Assembly (NCBI GenBank): GCA_050010595.1
Contig: JBEKKS010000008.1
Span: 1-64,000 of the forward strand
Reading direction: 5' to 3'
DNA from: Palsa-513 sp050010595
GTDB lineage: Bacteria > Actinomycetota > Thermoleophilia > Solirubrobacterales > Solirubrobacteraceae
DNA: 64,000 nucleotides
Shown here: positions 18,031-26,632 of the stretch, in pieces
Layout: each line of letters begins with the position of its first letter
Position numbering within the stretch: the stretch's first letter is position 1
Position numbers and translations under genes: made by a program
Notes under the pieces: generated by a model
Seen by the model: only the letters and a program-made list of their open reading frames with translations
Told to the model about the DNA's origin: nothing
The model's database searches: none

Positions 18031-19413
18031 GTGACCGTGAATGGCAGGGAGCTCGCTGAGCGGCGCATGCGAGACGCCGGACAGCCTGATGGCGCGATCA
18101 GGAGCTTTGCTCGAGCCTATGAGCGACTGACCGCCGGCGAGGCGACGCTGATGCCCAGCAGCGAGCTGGAGCCGGTGCCCGACGTGGCGGCACTCGAGGA
18201 CTTGCCACGCGTCGATGAGACAGCGGCGCTGGCCTCCGTCGTCGTGATCAAGCTGAACGGCGGCCTCGCGACGACGATGGGGTTGCGTCGTCCGAAGTCA
18301 CTGGTCGAGGTGCGCGACGGGCGCTCGTTTCTGGACCTGATAATCGGCCAGACGCTCGCGCTGCGCAGCCGGCTCGAGATCGAGCTGCCGCTGCTCTTGA
18401 TGGACAGCGAAGCGACTCGCTCCGACACGCTGCGGGCGCTCGACGCACACTCTGAGCTGAACGGCGAGCTGCCGGTCGACTTCCTGCAGAGCATGGTCCC
18501 CAAGCTCGATGCGGACACCCTCGAGCCGGTGCGCTGGGCCGCCGCGCCGGCGCTCGAATGGTGTCCGCCCGGCCACGGCGACGTCTACGGCGCGCTCGGG
18601 CGCTCGGGGCTGCTCGAGATGCTCCTCGCACGCGGGCTGCGCTACGCGATGATCTCCAACGCGGACAACCTCGGCGCCACGCCGGACCCGCGCATCGCCG
18701 CCCACGTCGCCGCCGGCGACGTGCCGTTCCTGATGGAGGTTGTCGAGGGGACCGCCGCGGATCGCAAGGGGGGACACATCGCGCGACGCATCGCCGATCG
18801 GACGCTCGTGCTGCGGGAGACCGCGCAGACGCCACCCGATGACGAGGCGTCCTTCCGCGATTACCGCCGCTGGCGCTACTACAACACGAACAACCTGTGG
18901 GTTGACCTGCAGGTCCTGCACGACACGCTCGCGAGCGCTGACGGCGTGCTCGACCTGCCGCTGATCGTCAACCACAAGACCGTCGACCCGCGCGACCCGA
19001 GCTCGCCAGCCGTGCTCCAGCTCGAGAGTGCGATGGGTGCGGCGATCTCGAGCTTCGCCGGCGCACAGATCCTGCGTGTCCCGCGCACCCGCTTCGCCCC
19101 GGTAAAGACGACAGACGACCTCCTGCTGCTGCGCTCGGATGTGTACGCGATCACCGACGGGATGCATGTCGAGCCGGTCAGCGAGCGCGCCGGGGACCTG
19201 CCGCTGGTCGAGCTCGACCCGCGCTTTTACCGGCTGCTTGACGACTTCGAGACGCGCTTTCCCGCCGGTCCACCATCGTTGCTGCAGGCGCAGCGGCTAA
19301 GCGTTCGTGGCGACGTGACGTTCGGCGCCGCGGTCGTCGTGCGGGGCGAGGCCGCGATCGACACGACGGAGCCGCTGCGGATCGCTGACGGCTCGGTGCT
19401 CGGCATCGGATAA
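18031..19413 (+). CDS. UTP-glucose-1-phosphate uridylyltransferase (UDPGP family)
   Basis: This 460-residue protein belongs to the UDPGP type-1 family best known from eukaryotes, not the bacterial GalU family. It has KLNGGLATTMG (residues 74-84) and RRPKSL for UTP binding, the uridine-binding region PPGHGDVYGAL, and YYNTNNLWVDL with NHKTVDP for the sugar phosphate. A C-terminal left-handed-helix segment ends it. It makes UDP-glucose, the partner of galactose-1-P in the Leloir route. The GTG at 18031 follows AGGATGACGG; longer upstream frame is shadow. Confidence 0.9.
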   Translation: MTVNGRELAERRMRDAGQPDGAIRSFARAYERLTAGEATLMPSSELEPVPDVAALEDLPRVDETAALASVVVIKLNGGLATTMGLRRPKSLVEVRDGRSFLDLIIGQTLALRSRLEIELPLLLMDSEATRSDTLRALDAHSELNGELPVDFLQSMVPKLDADTLEPVRWAAAPALEWCPPGHGDVYGALGRSGLLEMLLARGLRYAMISNADNLGATPDPRIAAHVAAGDVPFLMEVVEGTAADRKGGHIARRIADRTLVLRETAQTPPDDEASFRDYRRWRYYNTNNLWVDLQVLHDTLASADGVLDLPLIVNHKTVDPRDPSSPAVLQLESAMGAAISSFAGAQILRVPRTRFAPVKTTDDLLLLRSDVYAITDGMHVEPVSERAGDLPLVELDPRFYRLLDDFETRFPAGPPSLLQAQRLSVRGDVTFGAAVVVRGEAAIDTTEPLRIADGSVLGIG

Positions 19414-19422
19414 GCACGTCAG

Positions 19423-19497
19423 TCGGGGCGCCCGGATTCGAACCGGGGACCTCGTGCTCCCAAAGCACGCGCGCTAACCAGGCTGCGCTACGCCCCG
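19423..19497 (-). tRNA. tRNA-Pro (TGG)
   Basis: Cloverleaf on the minus strand: acceptor CGGGGCG/CGCCCCG, D-arm GCGCAGCCTGGTTAGCGC, anticodon stem CGTGC/GCACG enclosing TTTGGGA, T-arm CCCGGTTCGAATCCGGG. The anticodon TGG reads proline codons. CCA is not encoded. It sits just after the uridylyltransferase gene, facing it. Confidence 0.97.
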
Positions 19498-19562
19498 TGA
19501 CCGCTCAAGAGTACGCATCGCAGCGCCCCGGCGAGCGGCACTGGTAGCTTGCGTGGCGGTTC

Positions 19563-20819
19563 ATGGCGGACATCGAGCCTCTGCGTGCGCTTCACTACGA
19601 CCTCGCGAAGGCGAGGCGACTCGACGATCTCGTGGCACCGCCCTACGACGTGCTCGACTCCGAGCAGCGCTCGGAGCTCGCCGGTCGCTCGCCCTACAAC
19701 GTCGTCCACGTCGACCTGCCGCTCGGCGAGGATCCCTACGCGCAGGCTGCCGCGCGCTTCGCCGACTGGCAGCGCGAAGGCGTCGTGGTGCAGGACGCCG
19801 ATGTTGCGCTGTGGGCGCACGAGCAGCGCTACCGCGGACCTGACGGGCATTCGCGCACGCGGCGCGGATTCTTTGCCCGCGTGCGCGTCGAGGAGTATGG
19901 GGCGGGACGGATCCGTCCTCACGAGCGCACCCACCCGGGACCAAAAGAGGATCGCCTGCGGCTGACCCGTGCGACGAGGGCGAACCTCTCGCCGATCTTC
20001 TCGCTCTACTCAGACCCGGCCGGAGCAGCGTGGGGCGCGCTGGCGCCGGCGACGCGCGGCAAACCATGGGGTGAGGTGACCGATGCCGACGGCACAGTCC
20101 ACCGCGTCTGGCGGATCGGCGAGCCGCTCGCGATAGCCCGCGCTCAGGAGGCCCTGCGCGGGGTCGAGCTGCTGATCGCCGACGGTCATCACCGCTACGA
20201 GACAGCGCGCGTGTACGCCGAGGAGATCGGCGGCGAGGGACCGCATCGCTATGTGCTCATGTGCCTCGTCGCGCTCGAGGATCCCGGCCTCACCGTCTTT
20301 CCCACACACCGGCTCGTGCGCGGCCTCGACGAGCAGCGCTGGGCGGCGCTTGACGCTGCTATCAAGCGTGACTTCACGGCACGAGCTGTGCCGGCCGGTG
20401 AGATCGCCCCAGCGAGCGGCGACGGACCGCTCGAGCTCGGTTACATCGATGTGCGCGGGCGTGAGCCGATGCGCCTGACATTGCGCGACCAGTCTGTTGC
20501 CGATGTCGCGCTGCCGGCGGCCTCGCCCGCATACCGGCGGCTTGACACAGGCGTACTGGAGGCACTGCTGCTGAAGGGCGCGCTTGGCCTGCGCGATGAC
20601 GACATCTCGCACCTCAACGGCTTCGGCTACGCGCGCGACGCCAAGCACGCGGTCGAGCTGATCGAGGCCGGTGAGTATGACGCTGCGTTCGTGATGCGCC
20701 CCACGCCGGTCCAGCAGGTCCGCGACGTCGCCGCGAGCGGGGAGAACATGCCGCCAAAGTCGACCTACTTCTTTCCGAAGCTGCTGACCGGCCTGCTGTT
20801 CAACCCGCTGTATCCGTGA
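19563..20819 (+). CDS. DUF1015 family protein
   Basis: This 418-residue cytoplasmic protein fits the DUF1015 family: RALHYDLAKARRLDDLVAPPYDV at the N-terminus, NVVHVDLP, the internal LIADGHHRYETAR and the C-terminal region MPPKSTYFFPKL. The strongly conserved HHR and PPKSTYFFPK blocks suggest an enzyme, but no reaction is established to my knowledge. It is translationally coupled to the Nudix gene through GTGA. Confidence 0.93.
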   Translation: MADIEPLRALHYDLAKARRLDDLVAPPYDVLDSEQRSELAGRSPYNVVHVDLPLGEDPYAQAAARFADWQREGVVVQDADVALWAHEQRYRGPDGHSRTRRGFFARVRVEEYGAGRIRPHERTHPGPKEDRLRLTRATRANLSPIFSLYSDPAGAAWGALAPATRGKPWGEVTDADGTVHRVWRIGEPLAIARAQEALRGVELLIADGHHRYETARVYAEEIGGEGPHRYVLMCLVALEDPGLTVFPTHRLVRGLDEQRWAALDAAIKRDFTARAVPAGEIAPASGDGPLELGYIDVRGREPMRLTLRDQSVADVALPAASPAYRRLDTGVLEALLLKGALGLRDDDISHLNGFGYARDAKHAVELIEAGEYDAAFVMRPTPVQQVRDVAASGENMPPKSTYFFPKLLTGLLFNPLYP

Positions 20820-21403
20820 CGCAGGCGCAGGCAACGCGCCTGCGCGAGATCCTGCTCGACCCGGTCGAGGTGTCGGCGCTCGAGCTCGCCGGCGCTGCAC
20901 GAGCGGCGGTCCTCGTCCCGCTCTACGAGCGCGATGGAGAGCTCTGCGCCGTCCTCACCCGACGCCGGGATGACCTTCCGCGCCACGCCGGTCAGGTCGC
21001 CTTCCCGGGCGGGCGCAGCGACCCCGGCGACGGCGACCTGATCGCGACCGCTCTGCGGGAGGCACACGAGGAGATCGGCCTCGAGCCGAGTGCCGTCACG
21101 CTCCTCGGGGCCTTGGCGCCGGTTTCGATCCCCGTCTCGGGGTTCGCCGTCTACCCGTTCGTCGCAGCGATCGAGCGACCCACGAGCTGGAGGCCCGCGA
21201 GCGGCGAGGTTGAGCTGGTTTTCGAGCTGACGCTCGACGAGCTGGTCGCGGGTCACGCGCACGAGACGCGAGCGACGCCGGTGGGCCGCTTGGAGACGCC
21301 GACGTTCACCGCGGGCAAGCAGACGATCTGGGGCGCGACGGCTTTCATCCTGGCAGACCTGCTGCACAGGCTCGGTCTGCTGGACGCTGAGTACGTGCGC
21401 TAG
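20816..21403 (+). CDS. Nudix hydrolase, CoA-pyrophosphatase type
   Basis: The Nudix box is visible as GGRSDPGDGDLIATALREAH followed by EEIGL, preceded by LPRHAGQVAFPGG. That prefix is typical of coenzyme-A diphosphatases (NudL-like), which cleave CoA to 4'-phosphopantetheine and 3',5'-ADP. Length 195 aa is normal. The stop overlaps the stop of the convergent gene by 4 bases. Confidence 0.9.
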   Translation: MTQAQATRLREILLDPVEVSALELAGAARAAVLVPLYERDGELCAVLTRRRDDLPRHAGQVAFPGGRSDPGDGDLIATALREAHEEIGLEPSAVTLLGALAPVSIPVSGFAVYPFVAAIERPTSWRPASGEVELVFELTLDELVAGHAHETRATPVGRLETPTFTAGKQTIWGATAFILADLLHRLGLLDAEYVR

Positions 21404-21900
21404 TCGGTGGTGAGGAGAGTTGTGAGCGCCGCGCGAGCCGCCGCCTGCCACGCGCGCTCGTCACCCGGATCGGCGTCGATGATCTCGAGCGGAATCTCGT
21501 TGTAGGCGGCGGTCGTCGCGATCAGGTCGGCACCCACCTGGAGCAGTGCGGGGTCGACGCAGCCCGCGCCCTCGTAGAGCAGCCCACGTACGGTCGTGTC
21601 GATCGTCTGCGAACAGAAAAAGGCGAGCCGTGACCCGTGCAGGGCGGCGACCTCCTCGACGCCGCCGCGTGCCGTACCGAGCAGCCAACACGCAATCGTC
21701 ACGTTCTCGAGCGCGTAGCGCAGCGACCCGACCCGGTCCGGAGTGCCGATCCAACACTCGGCCCCTGCCTGCTCGATCGCCGCGCGATGGCCCTCGCTGC
21801 GCGTAGTGATCCGGACCGCGTGCCCGTGGGCGAGGAGCTCCGGAGCGAGCCCGCGCGCCCGGGCACCGCCGCCGACGAACAGAATCCGCGCCACGCGCAT
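21400..21900 (-). CDS. Rossmann-fold NAD(P)-binding protein, 166 aa
   Basis: An N-terminal dinucleotide-binding start is present (RILFVGGGARARGLAPELLAHGHAVRITTR, a GGGxxxxG variant), with a second core ENVTIACWLLG. It resembles short NAD-dependent epimerase-like proteins lacking a catalytic domain. Function is unknown. It is divergent from the ECF sigma gene across a 52-base promoter region carrying a 20-base palindrome. Confidence 0.7.
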   Translation of the reverse strand: MRVARILFVGGGARARGLAPELLAHGHAVRITTRSEGHRAAIEQAGAECWIGTPDRVGSLRYALENVTIACWLLGTARGGVEEVAALHGSRLAFFCSQTIDTTVRGLLYEGAGCVDPALLQVGADLIATTAAYNEIPLEIIDADPGDERAWQAAARAALTTLLTTD

Positions 21901-21919
21901 GATTATCGCCGTGTGATCT

Positions 21920-21939
21920 CACGTTTGCCCGCAAACGTG
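21920..21939. promoter_or_regulatory. 20-base palindromic operator candidate
   Basis: CACGTTTGC and GCAAACGTG are perfect inverted 9-base arms around CC, centred in the short divergent region between the Rossmann-protein gene and the ECF sigma gene. The right part, GCCCGCAAACGT, recurs exactly at 1745-1756 (reverse strand), and its first 11 bases recur at 32853-32863. A dimeric regulator site is likely; the regulator is unknown. Confidence 0.55.
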
Positions 21940-21952
21940 CGTTAGTACAGGT

Positions 21953-22405
21953 ATGGCGCAGCTCCCACCGTTCCAGCAAGCGCTCGAGATCCACAGCGAT
22001 GCCGTGTGGCGCTACCTGCGTGGGATGGTCGGCGCCCAGGCCGCCGAGGACTGCTTCCAGGAGACGTTCCTGGCCGCGCTGCGTGCCTATCCACGACTCC
22101 GCGAGAGCTCGAATCTGCGCGCGTGGCTGCTCACGATCGCCCACCGCAAAGCGCTCGATCACTGCCGCCGCGCGCGCCGCGAGGTGGCGCTCGAGAGCGG
22201 TCCCGAGCTTGTCGCGACTAGCGAGCCCGAGCGCGCGATCTGGAGCGCCGTGACGCTCCTGCCGCCGCGCCAGCGTGCTGCCGTGATGCTGCGCTACGCG
22301 GGCGATCTGACGCATCGCGACATCGGCGCCGCGCTCGACTGCTCGGAGGAGGCTGCACGGCGCTCGGTCCACGAGGGCCTCAAACGACTGAGGGAGACAC
22401 TATGA
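21953..22405 (+). CDS. ECF-type RNA polymerase sigma factor
   Basis: This 150-residue sigma-70 relative has region 2 (YLRGMVGAQAAEDCFQETFLAALRAY, with LRAWLLTIAHRKALDH for promoter melting) and region 4 (LPPRQRAAVMLRYAGDLTHRDIGAALDCS). No anti-sigma gene is adjacent; instead the gene overlaps an alkyltransferase by ATGA. That context suggests a role in the response to DNA alkylation. The linker between the domains is short. Confidence 0.92.
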   Translation: MAQLPPFQQALEIHSDAVWRYLRGMVGAQAAEDCFQETFLAALRAYPRLRESSNLRAWLLTIAHRKALDHCRRARREVALESGPELVATSEPERAIWSAVTLLPPRQRAAVMLRYAGDLTHRDIGAALDCSEEAARRSVHEGLKRLRETL

Positions 22406-23022
22406 GCAGACCAGCGAATTCGCTCGAAGCCATACTGGGGACGCCTGATCCCCGGGCCCCGGTGGCCGCCACTCGGTTCGCGCGGCGAGTCGCAGCGGAT
22501 TGGACCGCGGATCTCGCTTACGCCACGCTCGCGAGCCCGCTCGGGGAGCTCCTGCTCGCCGCCGGCAGGCGCGGCCTCGTGCTCGTTCACTACACCGCGG
22601 CGGCCCGCGACGTCGATGCTGCACTGGCTGCGCTCGCCGCTCGCCGCTCGCCGCGGATCGTCGAATCGGCGCCGGCTCTCGACCCGTGGCGCAGGGAGCT
22701 CGACGAGTACTTCGCCGGTCGCCGGCACGACTTCGAGGCACCGATCGATCTCGGCGACATCAGCGGATTTCGCCGGCGGGTGCTGACCGCGGCGGCAAAG
22801 ATTCCCTACGGCGCAGCGCTCAGCTACAAGCAGGTCGCGACAGCCGCCGGCAGTCCCGCCGGCGCCCGTGCCGCCGGCAACGCCCTCGGGTCGAATCCGC
22901 TACCGATCGTGATCCCTTGCCACCGCGTGCGCCACGCCGGCGGCGGCCTTGGCGGTTACACGGGCGGGATCGAGCGCAAGCAGGCGCTGCTCGCGCTCGA
23001 AGAGCGCTTCGCGGCCGCTTAG
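22402..23022 (+). CDS. ogt: methylated-DNA-[protein]-cysteine S-methyltransferase
   Basis: Suicidal DNA repair protein that takes alkyl groups from O6-alkylguanine. The acceptor is Cys173 in the invariant PCHRV motif, with IPYGAALSYKQVA (recognition helix, arginine-finger region) and GGLGGYTGG. About 38 N-terminal residues precede the usual domain start and contain a charged segment that could contact the sigma factor. Translation is coupled to the sigma gene. Confidence 0.93.
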   Translation: MSRPANSLEAILGTPDPRAPVAATRFARRVAADWTADLAYATLASPLGELLLAAGRRGLVLVHYTAAARDVDAALAALAARRSPRIVESAPALDPWRRELDEYFAGRRHDFEAPIDLGDISGFRRRVLTAAAKIPYGAALSYKQVATAAGSPAGARAAGNALGSNPLPIVIPCHRVRHAGGGLGGYTGGIERKQALLALEERFAAA

Positions 23023-23111
23023 AGCTCGAATCGGAATGACTGCACGCCTGGATTCGGCCCCGGCTGCGAGCTGGATCGCCCCGGACGCACACTCATTCTG
23101 ATTCGAGCTCT
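23021..23111. repeat. 19-bp inverted repeat filling the gap between convergent genes
   Basis: AGAGCTCGAATCGGAATGA (23021-23039) and its reverse complement with one mismatch (23093-23111) enclose 53 bases. The arms include or touch both stop codons, so the element exactly fills the intergenic region. In RNA the mismatch is a G-U pair. It may be a bidirectional transcription end or a small MITE-like insertion. Confidence 0.6.
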
Positions 23112-24406
23112 TAGAGGCAGCGCGGCTCGTCGGCGGCGGCCCGGCGCGCGAATGCGCCGTCGGCCCCGGCGTAGCTCAACATGAACGTGTCAGGCTGGGC
23201 GCCCGGCATGCGCCGATCCGCGAGGAAGGCGATGTAGGGCGCGCCCGCATAGGCGAACCGCGCCGAGCAGCGTTGGGCGGCTGCGACCGCGCGACTGACG
23301 CTCGCGGGCGTGGTGACCTCCGACAGCCCGGAGTGCGCACCCGGCCGGCGGGCGATCGACGGGTCGGTCGGGTCGGCGAGCAGCGAGACCGACTGTGCCA
23401 CCAGGAGCAGCGCCAGGACCATGATGGCAACGCGTGCAGCGGAGCTGCGCTGCCAGAGAACCGCGGCGCCGACCGCGGCGAGCGTCAGCAGCGGCGGCTC
23501 GGCGACGAGGAAGACGCTCAGGTACGAGCCGTGCTTGAAAAGCGTCAAGCCGAGCAGCAGACCCCCGAGCGCGGCGCCCAGCAACGTCCGTTCGAGCGGT
23601 GCGTCAAGGGTGATCGAGCGTGGCTGGCGGCCTCGCGCGTAGAGGAGCGCCGCCGCGCCGAGCAGCAGTGGGAGCTCGTTCCAGACGGCCTGCGCCAGCA
23701 GGCCACCGACGTAGTGCAGTGAGGCACCGCCGACCTCGAACTGGGCGCGCACGGTCTCCGTCCAGAGCGGGCTGCCGTAGCCAAGCAGCGCGAGAGCGCC
23801 GAGCCCGAGTCCGCCGCCAACGAGCCCGATAGTGGCGCGCTTGCGATCACCTGCGCCAAGCACGATCAAGATCGCCGGTAGCACGAAGGCAAGCTTGCAC
23901 GCCGCTGCGAGCGCCAGCAGCGCACCGGCGACGAGCGCGCCGCGCGGACGCGCGGCGCAGATCGCTCCGAGCATGATCAGCGGCGCCGCGACCACCTCCG
24001 GGATCAGCTGGGCGTGCTCGTGCAGGTCGATCGGGAGCAACGGCAGGGCGAGACCGCCGACGACCGCCAGCCAGCGCCGGCCGCTCAGCCGCCAGACGGC
24101 GTAGGCCACGAGCGCCGCGCTCGCGAGCTGTGCGACCGCCATTCCGGCGCGCACCGATGCAAGCCCGTCATGGATCGCGAGCAATCCGGCGCCGACCAGG
24201 TAGATCGGGGGCGGCTGCGCGGCGGCGACACCGTGGTAAAGGCTCGTCCCGTGCAGCAGCTCGCGCGCCGTGTCGGCGTAGACACCGTCGGAGAAGTCCC
24301 AGTAGCCGTTGCGCTGCCAGATCGCGAGCAGCACGAATTCGACTACCAGGAGCGTCAATCCCGCGGCGGCTACCTGGGCGTCGCGGAGCTTCAGCTGCGC
24401 CGACAC
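23111..24406 (-). CDS. GT-C-fold membrane protein, probable polyprenyl-phosphate-dependent glycosyltransferase
   Basis: A 431-residue protein with about 9-11 membrane segments. After the first segment comes an extracytoplasmic loop DFSDGVYADTARELLHG followed by AQPPPIYLVGAGLLAI, the acidic motif and aromatic loop expected in ArnT/PMT-type GT-C enzymes. A soluble C-terminal part of ~70 residues follows. It would act in cell-envelope glycosylation; donor and acceptor are unknown. Confidence 0.7.
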   Translation of the reverse strand: MSAQLKLRDAQVAAAGLTLLVVEFVLLAIWQRNGYWDFSDGVYADTARELLHGTSLYHGVAAAQPPPIYLVGAGLLAIHDGLASVRAGMAVAQLASAALVAYAVWRLSGRRWLAVVGGLALPLLPIDLHEHAQLIPEVVAAPLIMLGAICAARPRGALVAGALLALAAACKLAFVLPAILIVLGAGDRKRATIGLVGGGLGLGALALLGYGSPLWTETVRAQFEVGGASLHYVGGLLAQAVWNELPLLLGAAALLYARGRQPRSITLDAPLERTLLGAALGGLLLGLTLFKHGSYLSVFLVAEPPLLTLAAVGAAVLWQRSSAARVAIMVLALLLVAQSVSLLADPTDPSIARRPGAHSGLSEVTTPASVSRAVAAAQRCSARFAYAGAPYIAFLADRRMPGAQPDTFMLSYAGADGAFARRAAADEPRCL

Positions 24407-24418
24407 GCCGCGGCGCGC

Positions 24419-25387
24419 TCAGGCAGCCTGTGCGGCCAGCTCGATCGCCGGCGTGTCGCGCAAGTACCACTCCGCGTCGAGCGCCGCCTGACAGCCTGAG
24501 CCCGCGGCTGTGACGGCCTGTCGGTAGGTGTGGTCGACGAGGTCGCCGGCCGCGAAGACACCTGGTCGGTCGGTTCGTGTCGAGCGACCTTGGACGACCA
24601 CGTAGCCGTTCTCATCGAGCTCGACCTTGCCGCGCACGAGCTCCGAGGTCGGCTGGTGGCCGACGGCAACGAAGGCGCCCGTGACCGCGAGCTCGCGCGC
24701 TTCGCCGGTCTCGCTGTTGCGCAAGCGGGCCAGCGCGAGCGCTCCACTCTCGCCCGCGACGAGCTCCTCGACGACGTAGGGCGTGAGCAGCTCGATGTTC
24801 TCGACTGCGCGCGCGCGATCGAGCATGATCCGCGAGGCGCGAAACTCGCCGCGACGGTGCACGATGCTCACCTTGCGCGAGAACTTGGCTAGGAATATCG
24901 CCTCCTCCATCGCCGAGTCGCCGCCGCCGACGACGATCGACTGATGGTCCTTGAAGAACGCCGCGTCGCATGTCGCGCAGTAGCTGACGCCGCGGCCCGC
25001 GAGCTCGACCTCACCAGGAATGCCCAGCTTCTTGTGCTCGGCGCCCATCGCGAGTATCACGGTTCGCGCGGCGTGCTCCTCCTCGTCGATCCAGACTCTG
25101 TGGAGTGCCCCCGGCTCGCCTGCCAGCTCGACCCGGGTCGCCTGGTCGGTCACGAGACGTGCGCCGAAGCGCTCCGCCTGGTCACGCAGCTGCTGCATCA
25201 TCTCCGGACCGGCGATGCCCTCCGGGTAGCCGGGGAAGTTCTCGACGTCCGTCGTCTGCTGCAGGAGTCCGCCCCAGGCGAAGCCCTCGATCACGAGCGG
25301 ATCAAGCTCAGCCCGTGCCGCGTAGAGCGCCGCCGTGTAGCCAGCGGGACCGCTGCCAATGATGATCACGTTTTCGGGGGTTGGCAT
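24419..25387 (-). CDS. trxB: thioredoxin-disulfide reductase
   Basis: FAD/NADPH flavoprotein of 322 residues: FAD motif IIIGSGPAGYTAALYAARA at residues 8-26, redox-active Cys137 and Cys140 in CATCDAAFF, NADPH motif VVGGGDSAMEEAIFLAKF and the C-terminal GVFAAGDLVD. The ATG at 25387 follows AGGAG at normal spacing; the earlier TTG lies in front of that site and is less likely. No thioredoxin gene is adjacent. Confidence 0.95.
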   Translation of the reverse strand: MPTPENVIIIGSGPAGYTAALYAARAELDPLVIEGFAWGGLLQQTTDVENFPGYPEGIAGPEMMQQLRDQAERFGARLVTDQATRVELAGEPGALHRVWIDEEEHAARTVILAMGAEHKKLGIPGEVELAGRGVSYCATCDAAFFKDHQSIVVGGGDSAMEEAIFLAKFSRKVSIVHRRGEFRASRIMLDRARAVENIELLTPYVVEELVAGESGALALARLRNSETGEARELAVTGAFVAVGHQPTSELVRGKVELDENGYVVVQGRSTRTDRPGVFAAGDLVDHTYRQAVTAAGSGCQAALDAEWYLRDTPAIELAAQAA

Positions 25388-25400
25388 CTCATCTCCTACC

Positions 25401-25436
25401 AATACTTTACTTTTTATAGTATAGCCGGACTGTCAA
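25401..25436 (-). promoter_or_regulatory. AT-rich promoter region of trxB
   Basis: Upstream of trxB on the minus strand a TTGACA hexamer (25436-25431) is followed by a palindromic TATACTATA and a run AAAAAGTAAAGTATT. This is by far the most AT-rich patch nearby. The hexamers are not ideally spaced, so the exact boxes are uncertain. The TTGACA overlaps the stop codon of the upstream gene. Confidence 0.35.
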
Positions 25437-26632
25437 TCTGAAAGCTCACCGCCGCCGTCAAGTCCGATCGCCAGAGGCCCGGCCGGCTGGCGCTGCGAGC
25501 GCCGTGTCGCACCGGCGGCGGCACCACCGTCAGCCACGGTCCACCCGTGCACGCGGCGGCGCAGCTGGAAGTAGGCGACGGCCCCCGGAATCGTCGGCAA
25601 CCAGAAGGCGAATCCGCGGTACACCAGGACCGCCACCACGGCGAGCGGGTCGTTCACGCCAAACGCAATGAGCGCACCGATCATGCCGCCGTCGACGCCA
25701 CCGATCCCCCCAGGTAGTGGCAGCAGGTTGCCGAACATGCCGAGGAAATACGCCATGACGATTACAGCGAACGGCGGCGGGCTGCCGAACGCATGAAACG
25801 ACGCCCAGAGTGTCGCGATGTCAAACCCCCACCAGGCGATCGCGCCGAGCGCCAGAGGATCGCGCCGAGCAACTATCCCGATCGCACCGCGAACGCCATC
25901 CCCGATGAGGGCGGGAAGCGAAAGGAGTCGCGCGATCAGCTTCCCACCCCTCGTAGTGCGACGTGAAACCGCTTCGATCTGGCGCTCGAACTGTCCTGGT
26001 AAGCGCGTCAGCAGGAGTGCAAGCAAGATCACGACACCGCCGAAGATCGCGGGGACGATCGTTACCGCGAAGCTGCCGCCGCCGGGCAGCAGACGCGTGC
26101 GCAGCCCGATGCCGAACAGCACGAGGGCCAGCATGTAAACGGCGTAGAGCAGCGTCATGAACGCCACCATCCGTGCCGCTACCAGCCGCCGCGGCATCCC
26201 TGAGCGCCGCAACGCCCAGGCCGTCAGCGCAACGCCACCGGCGCCGGCGCTCGCAAACAGCCGCGTCGCCGCGAGACCGGCCATCGTGATCTCGTAGCTC
26301 GTGCGGAGGTTGATCCGCGAGCGGCCGTCGCGCACGAACACCGTACGAAACAGGGCCACGTAGCCGGCGAACGAGAGCGCCTCGAAGCCGACGGCGAGCA
26401 CCAGCCAGCCCGGCGTACCGCGGCCGATGCGGTCCCAGGTCTGGCCGAGACCCGTCAACTTCGGCAGCACGAAGTAGAGGAAACCGATCGCCGACGCCAC
26501 GAAGAGCGACAGGGCAATCGCGCGCTGGCGCGTCAGGTGGATCCGCGGGAGATCCTCGGGAGCCCCACCGAGGGTCCCGATCTGCGTGTGATCGACCCTC
26601 ACCCAGCGGCGTCGGTCGGAGCGATCCACCAT
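25433..26632 (-). CDS. lysylphosphatidylglycerol synthase TM-region family protein (UPF0104)
   Basis: A 399-residue protein with about eight membrane segments and the UPF0104 hallmarks: RINLRTSYEITMAGLAATRLFASAGAGGVALTAWALRRSG and, near the end, GMFGNLLPLPGGIGGVDGGMIG. Members are integral membrane proteins related to the flippase part of MprF. No aminoacyl-transferase domain is present. The ATG overlaps the stop of the upstream PAP2 gene (TGATG), arguing for joint function in lipid metabolism. Confidence 0.85.
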   Translation of the reverse strand: MVDRSDRRRWVRVDHTQIGTLGGAPEDLPRIHLTRQRAIALSLFVASAIGFLYFVLPKLTGLGQTWDRIGRGTPGWLVLAVGFEALSFAGYVALFRTVFVRDGRSRINLRTSYEITMAGLAATRLFASAGAGGVALTAWALRRSGMPRRLVAARMVAFMTLLYAVYMLALVLFGIGLRTRLLPGGGSFAVTIVPAIFGGVVILLALLLTRLPGQFERQIEAVSRRTTRGGKLIARLLSLPALIGDGVRGAIGIVARRDPLALGAIAWWGFDIATLWASFHAFGSPPPFAVIVMAYFLGMFGNLLPLPGGIGGVDGGMIGALIAFGVNDPLAVVAVLVYRGFAFWLPTIPGAVAYFQLRRRVHGWTVADGGAAAGATRRSQRQPAGPLAIGLDGGGELSD

